Translations under genes and position numbers: made by a program
In this document: piece by piece, positions 22,792 through 34,523 of the stretch
Layout of the letters: each line of letters opens with the position of its first letter
How positions within the stretch are numbered: position 1 is the stretch's first letter
Assembly: GCA_028386065.3 (NCBI GenBank)
Contig: JAKUCV010004460.1
Location: forward strand, 19,138 to 83,137
Source of the DNA: Turnera subulata
Taxonomy: Eukaryota; Streptophyta; Magnoliopsida; Malpighiales; Passifloraceae
DNA: 64,000 nt
Direction of reading: 5' to 3'
Notes under the pieces: generated by a model
Seen by the model: only the letters and a program-made list of their open reading frames with translations
Told to the model about the DNA's origin: nothing
The model's database searches: none

Positions 22792-22851
22792 GATGAAGAT
22801 GAAGATGAAGAAGAAGAAGAAGAAGAAGAAGAAGAAGAAGAAGAAGAAGAA

Positions 22852-22888
<37 letters not shown>

Positions 22889-22917
22889 TTGATGATGACG
22901 ATGAAGAAGAAGATGAA
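22792..22917 (+). repeat. GAA/GAT triplet repeat coding an Asp/Glu tract
   Basis: About 42 consecutive GAT and GAA codons, interrupted once by GTT and once by GAC, lie in the host frame of exon 1 right after the Copia insertion. They encode an acidic stretch and are a likely site of length variation. Confidence 0.9.
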
Positions 22918-23746
22918 GGTTCTAACTATTTTAAATGGAGGAGAGATCAATTAATGCAGAGTTTCAGAAAACTTAAGCCTGAAGAGTTTGAGGAGATAGA
23001 GAGATATGTACACAGAGCCAACTTCATTTATAACGTATGCATTCTCTCTTTTATAGTTATCTCGTTTATACATAATATTAAGTCAGACTTAAGATATATA
23101 TATATATGTTTCTTATGATTGCTATGGTATATATATGTAATGCAGGGTTTTGATAAATTTGATACTGAACTGCCAAAGCGGCTCTTAGATAATCCTCGTT
23201 GTTTACTTTATCCTCTCCCTTTTAATGACCGAACGCATCCTCTTTATGAAAAATACGGAGACAAAATCGATGGTTTCATTGCTCAAGCTCTCTCCGAATA
23301 TAATACCAGAATGGTTCGTATGTTTTATATACATCTACTTTCTTTTTTCTTCTTATGTATCCTAATTAATTGTATCAACATATAGACCTAGCTCTATTTA
23401 ATAAACGATTGATTCTTTTTCTTGTTTTGCTTTAATTTGTATTTATCATAGGGTCAAGCTCTGAGGCATGTGCAGACCATTTGGACCAATCTCAGGGCAG
23501 GCACATTTGAGTTTCACTTCTACATAACTTTCAAGGCTCTTGACTAAGATACTGGTCACTACCATGACTGTCGAGGTGTTCAATACTTTTTACAGTAAGT
23601 CATATTCTGTGCAGAAGTTTATCCGCCTGCCTGCTCGAGATCATAAAGGTAATCAATCAACTAGATGCTATAATGAATTAACCCAGCCCCACGTTTTTTC
23701 TTATTCATTAATAACTCTGGTGATGATGAATTAACCTTTCGCCTTT

Positions 23747-26017
23747 TGGTTCTTTTTTATGCTAATCGAGACTTTTATTCAAATAATGACATCAAGTCAA
23801 AAACCAAGTATATACATACAAAAATACATACAGAAATACAAGGACCCAAGTCATAGAGCGCATGGCATGGGTACATCAATTACAGGGAGAAAACTACAGC
23901 AAAGAACAATAACACACCCATCGAAAGTAAACTAACCAGACCAAAATTAATCAAAACGCCGGTGAGCACCCTTCCATTGTCTCAAGACATCCACATAAAC
24001 AAGAATGTTGTAAGGGGAATAAATGAAATCCTGGTGAAGGATTTTAATCCACCAAAACACTCTAGTTACCGTTCTATCAAACAAACTGTCCCATCTTATA
24101 AGTTCATTATTGAAGAATTTTTTGTTCCTTGCTGTCCATAAAGACCAGAAAGTAGAGTAGCCCAACATCATCCATATCGATATTCTCGGAGAGGAGTCTT
24201 CCAACCAAGGCCATTTAAGTAGCCATTCCTCTACAGATTGTGGTGTCGTCCACTTGACACCCCACCAATAGCAAATTCTGTTCCAGATTCTCCAAGAGTA
24301 ATGACAGTGTAAAAATAAATGATCAGAAGATTCCTTTTCTTGTGAACACAGGATACAAAATCCTTGTTCGTTCGGCAAGATCCCCCTTTTGACTAGATTT
24401 TCTCTAACTGCCACTCCTCCATTTAGTAACTGCCACATAAAACATTCTATTTTCGGAGGCACAGATTCAGCCATATATTGGGTGGTTTTGCTAACTGCAT
24501 TGTGGCGTGGAAAATGGCCTCCTTGCCTGCTTTTACAGAAAATAGCCTATCATTTGTAGACCCCCATAACCACCTATCTTCTGCATTTGGGTTCAATGAT
24601 AGGTTCAGTAATTCGGAATCGATTCTTCTACATGAGTCCTTTTCCCAATCATAAAGCTCCCTCCTCCATATATTTGCCAAAGATAAAGGTGATTCCGATA
24701 CTAGAGTAGCAAGGGAACCATCCTGAATAGAGCATAGGGAGAATAACCTTGGAAAGGTGGAACTACGTATACCTAGTGAGCACCATTTGCCATGCCAAAA
24801 GGAAATAGTCGATCCGGATCCTACCTGAAGAGAGATGTGGTCTTTCAGGGAAAAAATCTACAAGTTTCTATCATTAGAGCACCGGATTATATTTCTCCAC
24901 AAGCTGGACATTTTTTATGAGCAGAACTCTGGATCACACTTACCGAAATTTCTCCTGCATTTTGCTTCAATAAATCTTCTCCATTTAGACTCCTCCTTCT
25001 GTATGAACCTCCAAAACCACTTGAAACATAGGCTATTATTCTTGAGTAGAGATTCTATGCCAAGACCACCAAACTCCTTTGGTCTCACCACTTTATCCCA
25101 CGATACCCAGCACATCTTTCTTTGTTCATGACATCCACTCCACAGAAATCTCCTCTGGATTTGAATCAATTTTTTATGCACAGCAGCAGGCATCCTAAAG
25201 AGAGACATATAATAAATTAGGAGAGATGATAGGGTCACCTTTATCAAGAGTATCCTACCTGCAAAGGATAGGAATCTGGCCTTCCAGCTTTTCAACTTTT
25301 TCTTGAATTTCTCCAACATGGGATCCCAACTAGTATTCTTTTTCATATTAGCACCTAGGGGAAGGCCCAAATACTTGACTGGCAATTTCTCCACCCGACA
25401 AAAGAGAAGGTCAGCTAAATACTTGGACAAAACCATATCAATATTAATGCCGATGATACTGCTTTTAAAGAAATTAATCTTCAATCCGGATGTGATTTCA
25501 AAGCATCTGAGCACCCTTTTAAGATTGAGAAGAGATGAAACATCAGCTTTAGCCAGAATAAGGGTGTCATCTGCAAATTGAATTAAGTTTGCCGGTATGT
25601 TGTGAATATTGAGACCCTCGATAAGACCTCTATCAATTGCAGCTTTGATATATACCTTCAACCCCTCTGCTGCAATTAAGAACAGAAAAGGGGAGAGGGA
25701 TCCCCCTGTTTCAACCCCTTTTCCATCCCAAATTGTGCAGATGGTGATCCATTGATAAGAACCGCCAAAGTGGAAGACTGTAAACATGCTTTTATCAAGG
25801 AAGACCATCTCGGAGGGAATCCCATATCATCCATAATCTGAAATAAATATTGCCAAGATATGGAGTCATAAGCTTTTTGAAAGTCCAGCTTCCATATGAC
25901 CGTCGCCTCCTTATTTTTTTTCAAAGAGTCAATGAATTCTGATGCCAATAAAACGGCATCCAGAATATTCTTGCCTTCTATGAATGCATACTGGGAAGCG
26001 CATATGTACTGGTTCTT
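23747..26017 (-). mobile_element. LINE-2: 5'-truncated L1-type LINE in an intron
   Basis: The body is 23755-26009 on the minus strand, with 8-bp repeats tggttctt at 23747-23754 and 26010-26017. The 3' end (minus strand ...AAAGTCTCGATTAGCAT then A) matches that of LINE-3 near 52465, so they are one family. Content begins inside RT (KLDFQKAYDS, GLKQGDP at about 25700), loses the frame there, continues in 25808-24915 with FADD near 25600, and then in 24680-24447 and 24474-23947 with a zf-RVT-like C-terminus (CILCSQEKESSDHLFLHC). Endonuclease and ORF1 are absent. It sits in intron 3 of the broken gene, antisense. Confidence 0.87.
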
Positions 26018-27387
26018 ATTACATTACTTCATTCATTTGCTCTCATGATGTCCATATATATTAATTTGTTGCTTTTCTTCTTCTTGCTTGCAGATGCAAA
26101 ATCTCTTATGGGTCGTTACCCAGAAGTAGAAATGCTAGCTACGAAAAGAGTTGCGGATTTCGTGAGGGCAATTGTTAGTGTTTCCTATCTTATCTCGATG
26201 ATGATCTTAATTATGTTTTCATCATGTGAACCTTATTAATTCCGTTCTCATTGTCTTAGGGTTTAAAATTGGTTCAGTTTGAAGGGTTTGATCATATAAA
26301 ATGCACCGATATGGGTAATAATTTGCACCTCTACATACCCTTGATTGCCAAAGAAGAGAATGGGAATGCTAACTTTTATTTTGACGCTGTGGTCAAGTGT
26401 AATGTGGCCTTAGATGTATATAAGGTCTTGTCTTTTTCACGAAGATTCAAAGAAGCTAAAAATAGAAAAGATAAATACTTGTCTGCTCGATCTTTCCGAT
26501 TGATCCAAATACATATCTTGGATGAAAATTTTATCACCAGCTATAAATTTGTTACCCTCTTGAAATACAGCCCGCTTGGTTGTTCATCAAGTTTTGTTAT
26601 GGTGGTTTTTTTTTGTGAATTCTGAATCCTGATGTTGTCTTGTCTATCCTTTTAAATGCAGGTAATCGTTGTTATGTTGATCTCAATGACTCAGAAATAC
26701 TGTCACTCATCAACAAATGTGCGGAGGCTGCAATTGAGGGAAACAACGAAAAAATGGTTTGCCTCTCGTTTCCTTATCTTTTGCAGTGAGATGTGTTTGT
26801 TGGCTCTAATTTTATATGACTTCAAGTTTGTGATAGCATTTGAATTCTTTTGTTGTTGTAGGGGGCTGGTTTGGGTTCTCCAAAAGTTACCGCAGCATAT
26901 CATTTTCCTACCTTAGGCGAAGCTGCTTTTCAAATTGCATTGAAGGCGAAGCAGAAGTCTACTGGAGCTGTGCATATCTGTTTTGCTAGCATTAGCTATA
27001 AGGGGCTCTTTGAAAGAACAGATGGAAGAGGAGAATATGTGTTGGATTTGTTTATCCTACACAAAGATAGTTGGGAGGTAATAGGCTGCTTCAGCAAGCC
27101 CTCATCCTTCAAATTAAATTTGTCTTGTCTTTGTTTTGACTTAAGCTTTTTGATATTATGGAATATTAGTTTTGACTCATACTTGTTTGTAGGGTTGGTG
27201 ATTGATGATTGTTAGCAAGGAGAAGGCATGGGCTTGAAGAATGTTGGATGGTGGATGGCAAAAAAAATGGAGCATTCTGGCTTATTTCTAATTGAATATG
27301 TTCACCTAGCTTACTTGTAAATCAAATAAATGATGCGGGAATGAAATAGATCAAAATGTGAATAATTATAGTGTCTAAATGTCATAT

Positions 27388-28821
27388 AATAAGGAATTGT
27401 TCACGCCTGCGACGTGTTGGTCGCGTTGGTACCTCCCACAGTTTCTGGGGTTAGTAACTGATGAGCATGAAATTATATATTTTTACAGCATGCACTGTAG
27501 TCTTTTGGCCTTGCATTTAGCATCAATTCATGCATTTAGATAGGAAATCACTTGCTTTTACACCAAATTCTACTTTTCTAGCTCTTGTTAGCTTTCAGGT
27601 GCAATTAGGTCCCTTTTGGAGTGGATTATGATGACTTTGGCTCGAAAACAGCGAGGCGCTGCTGAATGCCCAGTTCCAGTTCACACTGCACCAGCGACAG
27701 CGCCTAGATGCAACCTGACAGCAGCGCTACATCAAAGTCCTGATTTTTATAATTAATTCGGCGACTTGCACCTAAATTCAAGGAGATTTTATTGAAGATC
27801 ACGTGGACACTCCTTGGAAGGAAAGAAGACCTTTTGCTGCTAGGTTTTGAGAAGAAATCTTATTTTCCAAGACTTAGGGTTTTATCAAAGACTTTGTTCT
27901 CTATAAATAGAAAAGAATAAAACCCTAAGAAGGGAGCCTTTGGCCCATCAACACACCTGCAACAAAAATTCATCTTTCAGAGCAGGAGAGAGAGGAGAAT
28001 TTGGCTGAAGAAAAGTGAAGACCTTTAGATTTTTATTCGACAGCATGACGTTGTTGCTATCTATTGTTGTTTTTACTCTCTTCATGAACTAAATTCCTTA
28101 ATCTAGGTTTATGGAAAGTAGCTACAGTTATGTTTGAGTAATAATTCGTGTTTTGGCTTCTATTATTCGTTATTCTTTGATTTGTGTATGGAGAGCTTAA
28201 CAGCGCATGCGGCCTGATCACCCTCTTGTGCACCTTAGACGACCTAGCGAAGCACTGAATAGGAGAAGTTAGGAAATCTGATCGTTCTATACACAACCTC
28301 TATCTTAACTGTTGTCGAAAGAGATTTTTAGGGTAGTTGAGGATCCAGCACCTAGTACAGCGCCCACTACAACTTAGGACAGGCAACACTGGCGAACAGT
28401 AGGTTGTTCGGGACTAGGGTAGGTTTACAATAACAGTGAACAGCTGGTTGTAGATGATAAACACTAGGGACCCCTACAAGGCAGACGAATAAATTAGCCA
28501 AACTATAGTTTTATTATTTAGACAGCACCCGCTGTAGTGAACCCCGGACAACCTAGGTTTCTTTATTACTGCATCACCTCACCAGTACACGCTGTCTCTT
28601 TATTTACTGTTTATTTACTTTATTTTCACAGCCTATTACTCTCACCAATTCGATACTTTATTTACTTGTCGTTTTATAGTCTAATCGATCGAAAGCTCAA
28701 AGGACAGTGTTATTTCGTAGTCCCTGTGAATCGACCTTGTTTACTACAGCAACGTTGTGCACTTGCAGCCGGTTTTGCGACGAACAGTAACCCCGACAGT
28801 GTTAAATAAGGAATTGTTCAC
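27388..28821. repeat. 17-bp direct repeats around the solo-LTR site
   Basis: The 17-mer aataaggaattgttcac occurs at 27388-27404 and again at 28805-28821. Removing the solo LTR leaves the copies about 85 bp apart around a hairpin, GGGGTTA/TAACCCC. This may be an older small duplication or the scar of an earlier insertion. Confidence 0.75.
27454..28791 (+). mobile_element. Solo LTR with 5-bp target duplication GTAAC
   Basis: The 1328-bp stretch 27459-28786 starts TGATGAGCATGA and ends TTGCGACGAACA (TG...CA) and is flanked by gtaac at 27454-27458 and 28787-28791. Near its end it has 'gtccctgtgaatcgacc' and 'gcacttgcagccgg', which resemble the U5 end of many plant Gypsy (Athila/Tat-like) LTRs. 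A TATA box 'ctataaatag' lies at 27901-27910, suggesting plus orientation. There is no internal coding domain, so it is a solo LTR left by recombination between two LTRs. Clade is inferred from wording only. Confidence 0.8.
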
Positions 28822-29547
28822 CGCATCTCTGCCACCAGGTTCGTGTGTGTTCCAGGCATATTCAACTGTCTGCTTGATGATAATGTTTTCTAGTTAGGAA
28901 TTGTTGGCATTCAACTGTCAAAATTTTAGATGTATACATTGCCTTTGGTTGTCACTCAATGTCTTGTCATCGATGTTTTCATTGAATTACAAGATAAATG
29001 TTTTCTCTTGAGACATGTCAACTGCTACTGTTTAAGTACATTACACTCTGCTGTCAAAAAAGTAACATCCAATCTTTGTCACTTTCGCATCGGAGGGCTA
29101 CCACCAATATGGATGTGTAAGGATCATCGTTAGGGGTCTTTTCTGCAAATAGAATAACCTTTGTCTACTCCTAAGTGTTGGCTTTAATCCAAATTCAGTT
29201 CGAAGAACATTAGGTAAGACTAGAATTATGAGAATAATGTAAGACTAGCTAACAGAAAATCATACAAGAATTCTATGTGCCACGACCCACAAAATAATAA
29301 TGATGATGCCTTTTATTCGAAAGACTAGAAGTATATTTATATTCGTAAAGTATAATGTAATTTCCGGATCGATTGTGCACATTCTGGTTATGATAATTAG
29401 ATTTTGTGGAACAAACTAACACGTTCTTCTCCCTACCCTACTTCACTCTTTTGAAATTTTCAAAGCTTAATCCAAATCATAATTAATCTCACACCACACA
29501 AAAACAAATCCAATCCAACGCTAAAAAACCACCACAAAAAAACTTAA
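28822..29547. other. Intergenic, no gene seen
   Basis: AT-rich sequence without recognisable coding, repeats or RNA genes. It should include the promoter of the F-box/FBD gene that follows. The stretch 29440-29545 is A- and C-rich, as in plant leaders. Confidence 0.4.
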
Positions 29548-31216
29548 GACGACCCTGTCCTCCACCACATCCTCCTCCATCTTCCCATCAAATCCATCGC
29601 TCAAACCAGCATCTTATCAAGAAGATGGAGATCTCTATGGCTATCATTCCCGGACCTTGACTTCACCACCATTGACCCTATACCCACTCCCCCTTCCTCA
29701 TCAAAAAACTCTAAACCAACCAGGAGATCCTCACGTTCTTCCTCCTCCATGGACTTCATCAACAAAGTCTTGGCCCTCCGGGAGAAGAATTCTGATCTAA
29801 GAACCCTACGCTTCCGTTCCCGCTTGAGTTTCACGCATCTAAACGTCTTGATCCGCAATGCAGTGAGGCACAAGGTGAGAGAACTCGACGTAGATGTAGC
29901 CACCGATGATTTCTTCAACTTTCCACGTGGGGTCATCAAGAGTGAGCACTTGAAGGTCTTCAGGTTAAAGTCACTGTACCCCGGATTCCGGCTTCTCCCT
30001 TCTCCGGTGATGGCAAGTGGATTCCCTTCGCTACACACCTTGTCACTCTCCTTAGTTGCATTACATAAACAGTCGTGTCTCTTGGATTTGTTCACCGAGA
30101 AATCCTTCCCTCGCTTGAAGAAACTAAGCCTTGATTCTTGCCTTCAAATGAAGCAACTAAAGGTTAGTTGTCGAGCCCTAAAGGAATTAGTCATAGAGAA
30201 TTGCTTTCAGCTACATGGGTTGGATATATCTTGTTTGGTGTTGGAGGATTTGAGGGTTGAAAACTGTTTCGAAGTTTATAACCCTAAGAGCTGGATTAAG
30301 GTTAAGGCTCCATGTCTCAGAATTTTGTCTTGGAAGCATAATCAAGTAACTGGTATCATTTGCTTAGAGAATTTGACTTCATTGGATGAGGCTTTCATAT
30401 CCTTCCCTATACTTTATGAAGATGGAAGTACTCAAAAGTTTCATAGTGTATACAATTTCCTAGCTGGACTATGTCATGCCCGGGCATTAACCCTAGAGAC
30501 CCAATGTATTGAGGTAACTAACACTTTTGACCCTTAATTTTATCATTTTGCTAAGAATTGAATCTTTTGTGCATATAGTCGTTTTATAGTGCATGAATAT
30601 ATATGGCCTCTCATTTTGTGGCAGATTCTGTCGAACAAGAAGTGTTTTGGATCTTTTTATCTATTTGACAAGCTTAAGGTTTTGGAGTTGCACACTGGTT
30701 TCAACAAGAATAATGTGTCAGGTTTGGCATTCCTATTTGGGAGCTGCCCTATATTGCACACTCTTATTCTCAGGATCGTGAACGACCTCAAGATTGAAAG
30801 AAAAGTGAGTACCATAATTTACATTCCAAATGTATGGTTTCCATTTATTTGAAGCTCGATATATATATATGGCAGGCATGGTTGGGTTATGTGTGTTTCC
30901 CATTTTGTATCAGATGTGGAGTAAGGACATCTGGGATCCATCTACTTCCAAAGAAGAGCAATATTGGGAGTCAAAAATCCAAATCTTGAAGCCGTTTCTC
31001 GATCATATTAAAGTAGTAAAGATACATGGGTTTTTAGACTGCGAAAATGAGGTCAGTCTGGTAAAGTTTTTGCTCAAGCATGGCAAGGACTTGGAAGAGA
31101 TGACTCTTTGCACAGCAGACTGCAACTATAGAGATTTGCTTCGTAGACAGAAAGTTAGATCCCAGATGATGGGTTTCTCTTGGGCTTCCTCTAATGCAAA
31201 ACTTGCTTTTTATTAA
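29548..31216 (+). CDS. F-box/FBD-LRR gene, start codon not visible
   Basis: Exons: first exon ending 30513, then 30625-30804 and 30914-31216, all GT-AG and phase 0. An F-box is clear from 29548 (DDPVLHHILLHLP, SRRWRSLW), but the frame has a TAA at 29545-29547 immediately before it and no Met until 29749, which lies after the F-box. Either a short upstream exon supplies the start, or the gene is truncated and could at most make a 415-residue protein without its Skp1-binding domain. LRR-like repeats follow (LKKLSLDSC, LKELVIENC, LEDLRVENC, LKVLELHTGF). The last exon has an FBD-like end (VVKIHGFLDCENEVSLVKFLL). It is more distant from the 0-7 kb F-box genes than they are from each other. Confidence 0.65.
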
Positions 31217-31974
31217 TTATGATCTCGTCATACATTTTTAATTTTTCCTTCATTGGTGCTATATATGATAAATGTTTTTCTTGGTTCTTCAAGGAATTCA
31301 CTTTATCCTATTAAAAGTTTCTAATGCCTACTCTGCGACAAAAGTTAGAGAAGAAATTAGTTAAATAATCACACTTTGCTTAAGCTGAATAATTACAAAT
31401 GCAGAAATGACAATCTTATTTTTTCTTTTTTGAGGAAATGACAATCTAATATTGCTTGACTTATAAAAATTAAGGCTTCTGTATAAGGACTTGTAGACTT
31501 ATTATGTTTAATCATTTGTTAGAATATTACAATTTTTTTATATACTCTTTTGAGTTTTTTCTCTTCTGTGGATTCTAAATTCCTCTCTTAGGCTTAGTCG
31601 TGAACTGGCATTCCGCGGGATCTAGTCCTGAGTCAAGCAAGCTGCAAGTTTTAACCTGTATCGAATATGTAGACTCTCGTCCTTTTGGTCTACTTTTCTG
31701 ATGCTAACTAGCTAACATGGTTGCGATTTGGAAAATGCTTGAAACGAGTAGTTATTGGCATTTACATAGGTAACTCATGAAGAAAACTTTTCTCATGAAG
31801 CACCATTACTGATAATCAATGAACAACTTCTAACAGGAGATAAATAGGCCTTTATTCTACCCTAAGTAGAGATAGGTGGGTTCATGCCATTCTGTTACTT
31901 TCTGGATCACTCACCACTCGAGACATCAATGGCCAACACTACATACTTAGATATATATCAGAAATGTTCTCTTT
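31217..31974. other. Intergenic between convergent genes
   Basis: AT-rich sequence between the ends of the F-box/FBD gene and the GH3 gene, which converge. It holds their 3' UTRs and nothing else that I recognise. Confidence 0.4.
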
Positions 31975-34360
31975 TCAGTCCTCAGTGCACCATTGTTTAT
32001 GTCCAGGAACCCATTTCGGGCATTTCGGGCTGAAATAATTCGATACAACCCGGGAATTGAGAAGCTGGATAATAGGTTCATACTTCACACACCTTGGAGC
32101 TTTGTACTGGTTAATGGATGCTCCTAGGCTTAAAGCAAAGTCCATGAGCTTGTCAAATGTCCCAACCTCCACTATCCTTATCTCCAGGGGGCCAATGGAC
32201 TTGTCGGAGACCCGGCCTTGCCGATAAACACTGTTGAGTGATTCCTCAACAGCAATGCAACAGTCCTCAAAAACTGAAGGAGGAACTGGAGTTGCCCCAG
32301 AACTGAGTCCCATTTCCCAGAACAGAACATAGTGGCCTGGAATATTGGATGTGTCAGCATAGCTTGTGTATTCAATTAGGGAAGCACCAAATGGCACAAG
32401 ATGGTTGGCTGCATTCTTCACTGCGCTTTGCAGTTCAACTTCATCTGTTTTGTCTGAGTCAATACTGAGAACAACATTCTTTCTGCAGACAAAGCTGAAC
32501 TGAGGGGCCTTGTTCTTGAACCCTGCCACTCTAAGTATATCTCCAACTCTATACCGGTATAAACCTTAAAACAAATTGCAGAAAATTAATTAGCATGCTT
32601 AATTACTTTATCTAGAATTTGTTTGTTAAGCTTTTGTATATATCATTTTGGAGCATAATTTAGAAAAAAAAAAAAAAAAGAAGCCTAACCCTGTGTCCCA
32701 TTTATGGACCTATGACCCTGGAGTCAACTTTTGACCCCATAATTCTTTGTTCTTTTCCTTTTTTTGGAGTATGACTGTAGGAATAGTATTATTCTTACCC
32801 TATCCCCACGCCCCACCCCGTTCCCTAAGCCAATGCCTAAAATCCACCCAATATTTTTTATATTATATACTTTTCAATGATTAGCAGTTTCTTATGAAAT
32901 CACCATTTATAACATGGTACATATTCCTTTACCATTCTAGCATTAAAAATGAGATTGTTCTTGTACGGTTGGATGGCATTTTGAGGCTTACCTGCATAAG
33001 TAGTGACCACAAGCTCATATTCTTGTCCAAGCTTGACATCCACAAGATCAACATGCTCATCAACCTTGTCAATGTTCGATTTTGGACCAGTGCTTGCATT
33101 GTGTGATCCATTAATCTTCCGGTTTACCGGCAAGAACTCGAAATAGGCCATGGTGGGGAGGAGGGTGTAGGAAACTTCACTAGGCTTACACAATGGATTG
33201 AGGTTAAGGCCAAAGTAGCATTCTGAGGAAGCATACATTGTGCAGACAATAGGGAGACCATTGCTGTAATACTCAAGGGTAGGAATGTACTGAGACATTG
33301 TCCCTGTGACAATAACATCAATATACTTTGTGTTAGGCCATAACCTGGTTATGATCCCTTGCCATGACTCTTTCCTGCATTCGGCCTCTATAAAATTGGC
33401 TAGTTTATGGTTTGGTTTGAGAATTTTCAAGACAGCCTCTCTAACAGAAGGGTCTGTTATCTTGGGGTCTATGGTTCCATTTCTGATGTCATTGCACAGA
33501 AACCCCCAATGCTTCTCAAGGAACTTGATGGCTCTGATGAACCCAGAAGCGAAGACGGCACCGACACGGAGAACTTCATTGTTTTGGCAAAGGCCGCAGA
33601 GGAGTTGGGAGTACATGCTCTGGTAAGAATCAGGGCAGAGAATGGTCTCATTTGGGCTTGTGTAATTGGTGTAAGGATCATAAGGCCTGTTCTTGAAGTG
33701 TGAGCTCTTGTAATAGCTAGTTAGGACAGGACGCGCCACAAGTCCACCTGGGGTCTTAGCTTCAGATTTTATGAACAGAAAGTACATTCCTTTCCCTTTG
33801 TCCAAACCTGGAACAAACTGGTTCATCACAGGCATCAATAGACTGTAAAGCAATGACCTCCTCTCCAGCTCTTCCTCTATTGTAGGCATAAGTTTCCTCT
33901 CTCCACCAGATGTCCCAGAACTGCACATAAAATAATAATGAATACTTCTACCTATTAAGAACATCATAAAATGTAAAACCATACATCCTTGTGTACCAAA
34001 CTAATCAGAAATATATCTTCAGACTCACCTAGTCAAAAACTCTGATATGGGTTTGGAACACAGAATTGGAGAAGCATCACCATTAGCTATACGGTCAATA
34101 TCTTGCTTGAGATCATCATAGGTGACAACAGGCACCACCTTCTTGAAAGTTTCTTTATCTGTGCATCCATTAAGGCCATGCCTTTGCAAGTACTCAACAC
34201 TTGCACTACGTGACAGGATTTCTGCAAGCACCCTCTCTTGAACATCACCAGCATTGCTTGTGACATCCTCAATAAATTGCAGTGCCTTACTATTCCTATC
34301 ATCATCACTAATGATCACCAAACCATTCTCCTCCAACAAGTTCCTAGGAGCTTCTGGCAT
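31975..34360 (-). CDS. GH3.6: Indole-3-acetic acid-amido synthetase, GH3 group II (GH3.5/GH3.6 type)
   Basis: Three exons on the minus strand, 34360-34029, 33920-32992 and 32564-31975, all GT-AG, give 616 residues, close to the usual GH3 length. The enzyme adenylates an auxin and transfers it to an amino acid such as aspartate, lowering free auxin in the cytosol. The three ATP/AMP motifs are present: [10 protein letters not shown] (residues about 111-120, spanning intron 1), YASSECYFG, and LYRYRVGD (spanning intron 2). The N-terminus MPEAP and the end [12 protein letters not shown] match the GH3.5/GH3.6 subgroup of Arabidopsis. GH3.5 and GH3.6 cannot be separated safely; LYRYRVGD slightly favours GH3.6. 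No lesions were seen. Group II GH3 genes are early auxin-response genes, and upstream TGTC elements fit that. Confidence 0.95.
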
Positions 34361-34450
34361 CTTAGGATATTATATAAAGCTGGTAATATCACACAAACAG
34401 AAATGAAAACTTTGGAAGTAGTGAGGAAGAGGTGGGGATGGGAAATGGTA

Positions 34451-34516
34451 TTATATAGACAACAAAAAATGGTAATGTCTGTGAGGGGAAGAAGTGGAGG
34501 ACACGGGATTTATATA
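34451..34516 (-). promoter_or_regulatory. Two TATA boxes upstream of GH3
   Basis: On the minus strand TATATAA lies at 34457-34451 and TATATAAA at 34516-34509, about 95 and 150 bp before the ATG. Both are preceded by TTGTCTA, a TGTC half-site related to auxin response elements. The nearer one would give a leader of about 60 nt. Confidence 0.6.
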
Positions 34517-34523
34517 GACAAAA

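Larger units (their letters stand above)
14680..22796 (-). mobile_element. Copia LTR retrotransposon, complete in outline but defective
   Basis: The element proper is 14685-22791 with two ~1.5-kb LTRs that begin TG and end CA on the plus strand. It is flanked by 5-bp repeats gataa (14680-14684) and gatga (22792-22796), one mismatch. Minus-strand order is gag (19892-19080), protease/integrase (about 19010-17844), reverse transcriptase (17461-16883) and RNase H (16745-16216); integrase before RT makes it Copia (Pseudoviridae-like). It sits in exon 1 of a host gene, antisense to it. It cannot be autonomous: gag is frameshifted, the zinc-knuckle region has stops, the protease motif is altered, and most of RNase H is deleted. 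Confidence 0.93.
14404..27201 (+). pseudogene. Eight-exon host gene (acidic tract, cystatin-like segment) broken by transposons
   Basis: Predicted exons: 14404-14684 joined across a Copia element to 22797-23034, then 23146-23313, 23452-23648, 26094-26173, 26260-26578, 26662-26756, 26862-27077 and 27193-27201. Introns are GT-AG, and phases agree where the frame is intact. The N-terminal ~92 residues (MASATGESSGCSG...) are unfamiliar. Next comes an Asp/Glu run of about 45 residues, then GFDKFDTELPKRLL. Exon 3 has a cystatin-like piece (GTFEFHFYITFKALD). The C-terminal exons include SYKGLFERTDGRGEYVLDLF. Coding damage: TAA at 23545-23547 and an extra T in the run near 23590 that shifts the frame before QKFIRLPARDHK. 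The function is unknown; the cystatin/UPF0725-like assignment is tentative. Intron 3 holds a truncated LINE. Confidence 0.65.

Noticed and set aside
22780..23034. Frame rescue by splicing the Copia element between GTAAGT at 14686 and the AG at 22791-22792
   Set aside because: That acceptor shifts the host frame by one and soon meets stops, so simple rescue at this AG does not work.
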